A stretch of DNA of 8,286 nt. Source: Cyanobacteriota bacterium. GTDB lineage: Bacteria; Cyanobacteriota; Cyanobacteriia; PCC-6307; Cyanobiaceae. A program made the position numbers and the translations under genes. The stretch lies in contig CANHSW010000083.1 of NCBI GenBank assembly GCA_947463165.1, forward strand, positions 1 to 8,286, written 5' to 3'. The notes below the pieces were generated by a model that made no database searches, had not been told where the DNA came from, and saw only the letters and a list, made by a program, of their open reading frames with translations. Shown piece after piece: positions 6,502 through 8,286 of this stretch. The first letter of the stretch is position 1; every line of letters begins with the position of its first letter.

Positions 6502-6726
6502 TTGGATCTCTTCGCTTCACTTCCGATCAACAGAGTTGCCGCCCCTCCCTCGTTCACGGTTCAGAGTCGCTCCAGTGACCTCTATCAATCAGCCGCCGAT
6601 CGGGTGATCGCCGCCGAGCTGCAGGCCCGCGGCGCCGGCAATGATGCCCTGTCGATGATGGTGAACTCAATGCTGCGCATGGTGCAGGCCGGCAAGGGTT
6701 CCGACAGCCGCTGGAAAGCCGGCTGA
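6502..6726 (+). CDS. Small protein, not recognised
   Basis: This 74-codon frame was not recognised. Its second half (from about residue 25, SDLYQSAADRVIAAELQARG and following) has codon use typical of the window and looks helical and amphipathic, with a Met-rich stretch (SMMVNSMLRM) and a charged, Lys/Arg-containing end. There is no signal peptide or membrane segment. The start is uncertain: TTG 6502 is the first possible start after an in-frame TAA at 6475, with AGG at 6491-6493 as a weak ribosome binding site; GTG 6604 would give only 40 residues. It lies 14 bp before the next open frame (6741). A real small cytosolic protein is likely but not certain. Confidence 0.55.
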   Translation: MDLFASLPINRVAAPPSFTVQSRSSDLYQSAADRVIAAELQARGAGNDALSMMVNSMLRMVQAGKGSDSRWKAG

Positions 6727-6740
6727 AGCGCCTCTTCCCC

Positions 6741-6776
6741 GTGAACCCTCTTTCACTGGTAAACCCGCTTTCACTG
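6741..6776. repeat. 18-bp tandem repeat before the secreted beta-domain gene
   Basis: GTGAACCCTCTTTCACTG (6741-6758) is followed directly by GTAAACCCGCTTTCACTG (6759-6776), with 16 of 18 bases identical. In the frame of the downstream gene both encode Val-Asn-Pro-Leu-Ser-Leu. A third GTG follows at 6777. The repeat is either an N-terminal extension of that gene or an untranslated leader. Confidence 0.85.
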
Positions 6777-6809
6777 GTGAGCGCCTGTTCCCACGCACCA
6801 TTATTCGCC

Positions 6810-7313
6810 GTGAACCGAGCTTTTGGCCTGGCCCTGCGCACTACCGCCCTAGGCGCGGCCTTAGCCCTGGCCAGCGGCCAATCAGCTGCCAGGGCCCACG
6901 CCATCGAGAGCAGCCTGGAGCGACTGAGCGGCCTCACCAATACCCTGCGGCTGGAAAGCCGCTTTGGTAACGGTGAACCGGCCAGCAACGCCGCGGTGCG
7001 CCTGGTACCCCCCAGCGGCGGTGCGGGCATCGAGATTGGTCACACCGATGCCAGGGGCCAACTGCGCTTCCAGTTGCCGGGGGCGGCGGGCGGTGATTGG
7101 GAATTGCAGGTGGATCGAGGCCTGGGCCACCGCGACTACCTGGAACTGCCGGCCCGGGGCGCCGCCCAGCTGAGTCGTACCCAGCCTGGCTGGTTCCCAG
7201 GCGGTTTATCGATCCAAGGCCTGCTGGCTGGCGCCCAGCCCCTGGCCCTGGCGGGCTTAACGCTGCTGGCGGGCTGCGGCGGCTGGCGCTGGAGCCGACG
7301 CCGGCAGCGATGA
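6810..7313 (+). CDS. Secreted beta-domain protein with C-terminal anchor (possible metal-transport accessory)
   Basis: From GTG 6810 the protein has 167 residues. Residues 1-29 form a good signal peptide ending ARA, so the mature N-terminus would be His30 (HAIES). Residues 45-115 resemble a carboxypeptidase-regulatory-like beta sandwich: a GEPASNAAVRLVPPSG strand pair, then HTDARGQLRFQLP and WELQVDRGLGHRDYLELP. Residues 143-158 form a membrane segment followed by WRWSRRRQR, which would stay in the cytoplasm. Signal peptide, mature His, small beta domain and C-terminal anchor recall periplasmic components of cobalt/nickel uptake systems (CbiL/NikL-like), but no transporter gene is seen here, so this is a weak analogy. 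The frame is open back to GTG 6741; that start would give a 52-residue pre-region. The stop lies in an ATGA motif (7310-7313). Confidence 0.65.
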   Translation: MNRAFGLALRTTALGAALALASGQSAARAHAIESSLERLSGLTNTLRLESRFGNGEPASNAAVRLVPPSGGAGIEIGHTDARGQLRFQLPGAAGGDWELQVDRGLGHRDYLELPARGAAQLSRTQPGWFPGGLSIQGLLAGAQPLALAGLTLLAGCGGWRWSRRRQR

Positions 7314-7439
7314 CCTTGGCGATGGGCCGGTGAGCCGATGGCCGATCAATAGCGAGCGATCAGCAGCCAAAGTTGAATATTGAGCGATGACCGCTCAGCA
7401 ATGACCGGTCAGCCCTGACCAGTGAGCCCTGACCAGTGA
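7310..7439 (+). other. Chain of overlapping mini-ORFs leading into sufE
   Basis: The gap before sufE can be read as small frames linked by start/stop overlaps: ATG 7310 to TGA 7333 (7 codons, starting in ATGA over the upstream stop); GTG 7330 to TGA 7383 (17 codons); TTG 7380 to TGA 7418 (12 codons); then GTG 7422 to TGA 7439 (5 codons), whose stop overlaps GTG 7436, a candidate sufE start. A second set of five-codon frames in the 14-bp repeat (7373-7390, 7387-7404, 7401-7418, two CTG-initiated copies, 7443-7460) steps by ATGA or CTGA overlaps to ATG 7457. No Shine-Dalgarno is visible. The overlaps follow partly from the repeat itself, so translation is conjectural. Confidence 0.25.
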
Positions 7440-7464
7440 GCGATGAGCAGTCAACGATGACCAG
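7346..7464. repeat. Heptanucleotide (14-bp) tandem repeat array upstream of sufE
   Basis: From 7381 to 7464 six 14-bp units follow one another, for example TGAGCGATGACCGC, TCAGCCCTGACCAG and TGAGCCCTGACCAG. Each splits into two related heptamers of the form TGASCNN, giving 12 clear heptamers; decayed copies extend back to about 7346. The unit junctions make near-palindromes every 14 bp, including the perfect TGACCGGTCA at 7402-7411 and TGACCAGTGA at 7416-7425 and 7430-7439. The heptamer period recalls the short tandemly repeated repetitive (STRR) sequences described in cyanobacteria. The array covers both candidate sufE starts. Confidence 0.85.
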
Positions 7465-7915
7465 TGGCAGTGCTAGCGGCACTGGTAGTGGCAGTGGCAG
7501 TGGCAGTGGCAGTGCCAACCTCGATCAAATCGTGGCGCGCCTGGCCAGCAGCACCGATCCCAAACGGCGCTATGAGTACGTGCTCTGGCTGGCCAAGAAA
7601 CTGGAGCCCCTGCCCGCAGAGTTTCGCAATGAGCCCTTCAAGGTGAAGGGCTGCGTCTCGAACGTTTATGTGGTGGGGCAGCTGCAGCAGGGCAAAATCC
7701 ACTGGCGGGGCGATGCGGATGCGGTGATCACCAAGGGACTGCTGGCCCTGCTGATCGAGGGGCTGGAAGGGCTGAGCCCGGAGCGGGTGATCGCCATCGA
7801 TCCCAGCTTCATCGCCGCCACGGGGCTGCAGGCCAGCCTCACCCCCTCGCGGGCCAATGGCTTCCTGAACATCCTCAAGCTGATGCAGGCCCAGGCCCAG
7901 GCCCTGGCGGCATGA
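7457..7915 (+). CDS. sufE: Cysteine desulfuration protein SufE
   Basis: SufE takes sulfur as a persulfide from a SufS-type cysteine desulfurase and passes it to Fe-S cluster assembly in the cytoplasm. From ATG 7457 the protein has 152 residues. The family core runs from about residue 22 (LDQIVARL, then DPKRRYEYVLWLAKKLEPLP), with the persulfide-accepting Cys66 in KVKGCVSNVYV, and continues to the C-terminal helix. An (Gly-Ser)-rich tail of about 16 residues precedes the core and comes from hexanucleotide repeats. GTG 7436, in the same frame, would add seven residues; both starts lie in the heptamer array, and neither has a Shine-Dalgarno. ATG 7457 is preferred as an ATG in an ATGA overlap. 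The stop is within ATGA (7912-7915). Confidence 0.9.
   Translation: MTSGSASGTGSGSGSGSGSANLDQIVARLASSTDPKRRYEYVLWLAKKLEPLPAEFRNEPFKVKGCVSNVYVVGQLQQGKIHWRGDADAVITKGLLALLIEGLEGLSPERVIAIDPSFIAATGLQASLTPSRANGFLNILKLMQAQAQALAA
7463..7516. repeat. Hexanucleotide AGTGGC repeat encoding a Gly-Ser linker in SufE
   Basis: Nine consecutive 6-bp units of AGTGGC type fill 7463-7516, four of them identical in a row (7487-7510). They encode Ser-Gly pairs. Gains or losses of units keep the frame and would only change the length of the flexible N-terminal tail of SufE. The array abuts the heptamer repeats. Confidence 0.9.
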
Positions 7916-7953
7916 TTTATAGGATCAAAACCCCAGCCACTCCCAGCGCATGA
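7912..7953 (+). other. Possible 13-codon bridge ORF between sufE and hom
   Basis: ATG 7912 overlaps the sufE stop (ATGA, 7912-7915) and opens a 13-codon frame (MIYRIKTPATPSA) whose TGA (7951-7953) overlaps the ATG of hom (ATGA, 7950-7953). It therefore spans the 34-bp gap exactly, with a four-base overlap at each end. No Shine-Dalgarno lies close before hom; the nearest, AGGA at 7921-7924, is about 26 bases away. It may be a coupling ORF, or chance. Confidence 0.3.
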
Positions 7954-8286
7954 CCATCGGCATCGGCTTGCTCGGCCTCGGCACGGTGGGGGCAGGCGTT
8001 GCCGGCATTCTGGCCAGCCCCAGCGGCCGCCATCCCCTGGTGGGCGAACTGGAGTTGCGGCGGGTCGCTGTGCGCGATCTCAATCGGCCGCGAGCTCTGG
8101 AGCTGCCCGCCGAACTGCTGTCCACCGATGCCAACGCCGTGGTGGACGACCCGGCGGTGGACATCGTGGTGGAGGTGATGGGGGGACTGGAGCCCGCCCG
8201 CAGCTTGATCCTCAGGGCCATTGCCGCCGGCAAGCCCGTGGTCACCGCCAACAAGGCCGTGATCGCCCGCTACGGTCAGGAGATAG
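7950..8286 (+). CDS. hom: Homoserine dehydrogenase, N-terminal part (cut by window end)
   Basis: The first 112 codons are present; the gene runs off the right edge. Homoserine dehydrogenase reduces aspartate semialdehyde to homoserine with NAD(P)H, the branch to threonine and methionine. The start MTIGIGLLGLGTVGAG carries the Rossmann-fold GxGxxG (GLGTVG, residues 9-14). Later come VDIVVEVMGGLEPA (about 69-82) and GKPVVTANKAVIA (about 93-105), where the family has its cofactor-proximal Lys in TANK. There is no N-terminal aspartokinase domain, so this is the monofunctional form. ATG 7950 is chosen because the Rossmann strand begins at residue 2. It is the next gene after sufE, 34 bp downstream. 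Confidence 0.93.
   Translation, partial: MTIGIGLLGLGTVGAGVAGILASPSGRHPLVGELELRRVAVRDLNRPRALELPAELLSTDANAVVDDPAVDIVVEVMGGLEPARSLILRAIAAGKPVVTANKAVIARYGQEI

Noticed and set aside
6291..6557. Minus-strand 88-codon frame across the 6333-6501 gap
   Set aside because: It overlaps the end of the cyclo-ligase gene and the start of the small gene on the other strand, has no recognisable domain, and other frames are equally open in this region.
7346..7464. CRISPR array
   Set aside because: The units are 7/14 bp, directly adjacent and without unique spacers.
7388..7467. SufR operator upstream of sufE
   Set aside because: The dyads have TGACC/GGTCA form rather than the CAAC-N6-GTTG type I associate with cyanobacterial SufR, and they are fully explained by the repeat period.

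Overview
The window is a gene-dense, high-GC stretch in which every supportable gene lies on the + strand. The gene set is a c-type cytochrome of the CytM type, the Mg-chelatase subunit ChlI, a DUF3370 protein and SufE. Together with GC-rich, GCC/CTG-heavy codon use, this points to a picocyanobacterium of the Cyanobium / high-GC Synechococcus kind. That placement is inferred from gene content and composition, not from a search.

Layout from left to right: (1) 1-119, 15-bp tandem repeats that may encode the C-terminus of an upstream gene, running by a TTGA overlap into a membrane-anchored cytochrome c; (2) a SPOUT RNA 2'-O-methyltransferase of the TrmJ type, joined to the cytochrome by a GTGA overlap; (3) a membrane-anchored class A beta-lactamase-fold serine hydrolase that keeps SxxK, SDN and KTG but has Leu at the Glu166 position; (4) an AT-rich gap with 18-bp repeats and a possible leader ORF, then a secreted DUF3370 protein joined by GTGA to chlI; (5) ruvC and a 5-formyltetrahydrofolate cyclo-ligase gene, closely spaced; (6) a 169-bp gap, a small unrecognised gene, and a small secreted beta-domain protein with a C-terminal membrane anchor; (7) a heptanucleotide / 14-bp repeat array leading into sufE; (8) the first 337 bases of homoserine dehydrogenase, cut by the window end.

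The genes serve different housekeeping tasks: electron transfer, tRNA modification, cell envelope, chlorophyll synthesis, Holliday junction resolution, folate, Fe-S assembly and Thr/Met synthesis. They look like a co-directional run rather than one pathway. Two themes recur. First, start codons lack clear Shine-Dalgarno sequences, and many overlap a stop codon in NTGA form. Several gaps also hold mini-ORFs whose ends make the same overlap with the flanking genes, most clearly between sufE and hom and in front of sufE. Second, short tandem duplications (6, 7/14, 15, 18 and 30 bp, and a 4-bp CCAR run) sit at gene ends or in low-complexity insertions of at least six loci. I found no CRISPR array, tRNA, rRNA, insertion sequence or convincing terminator.
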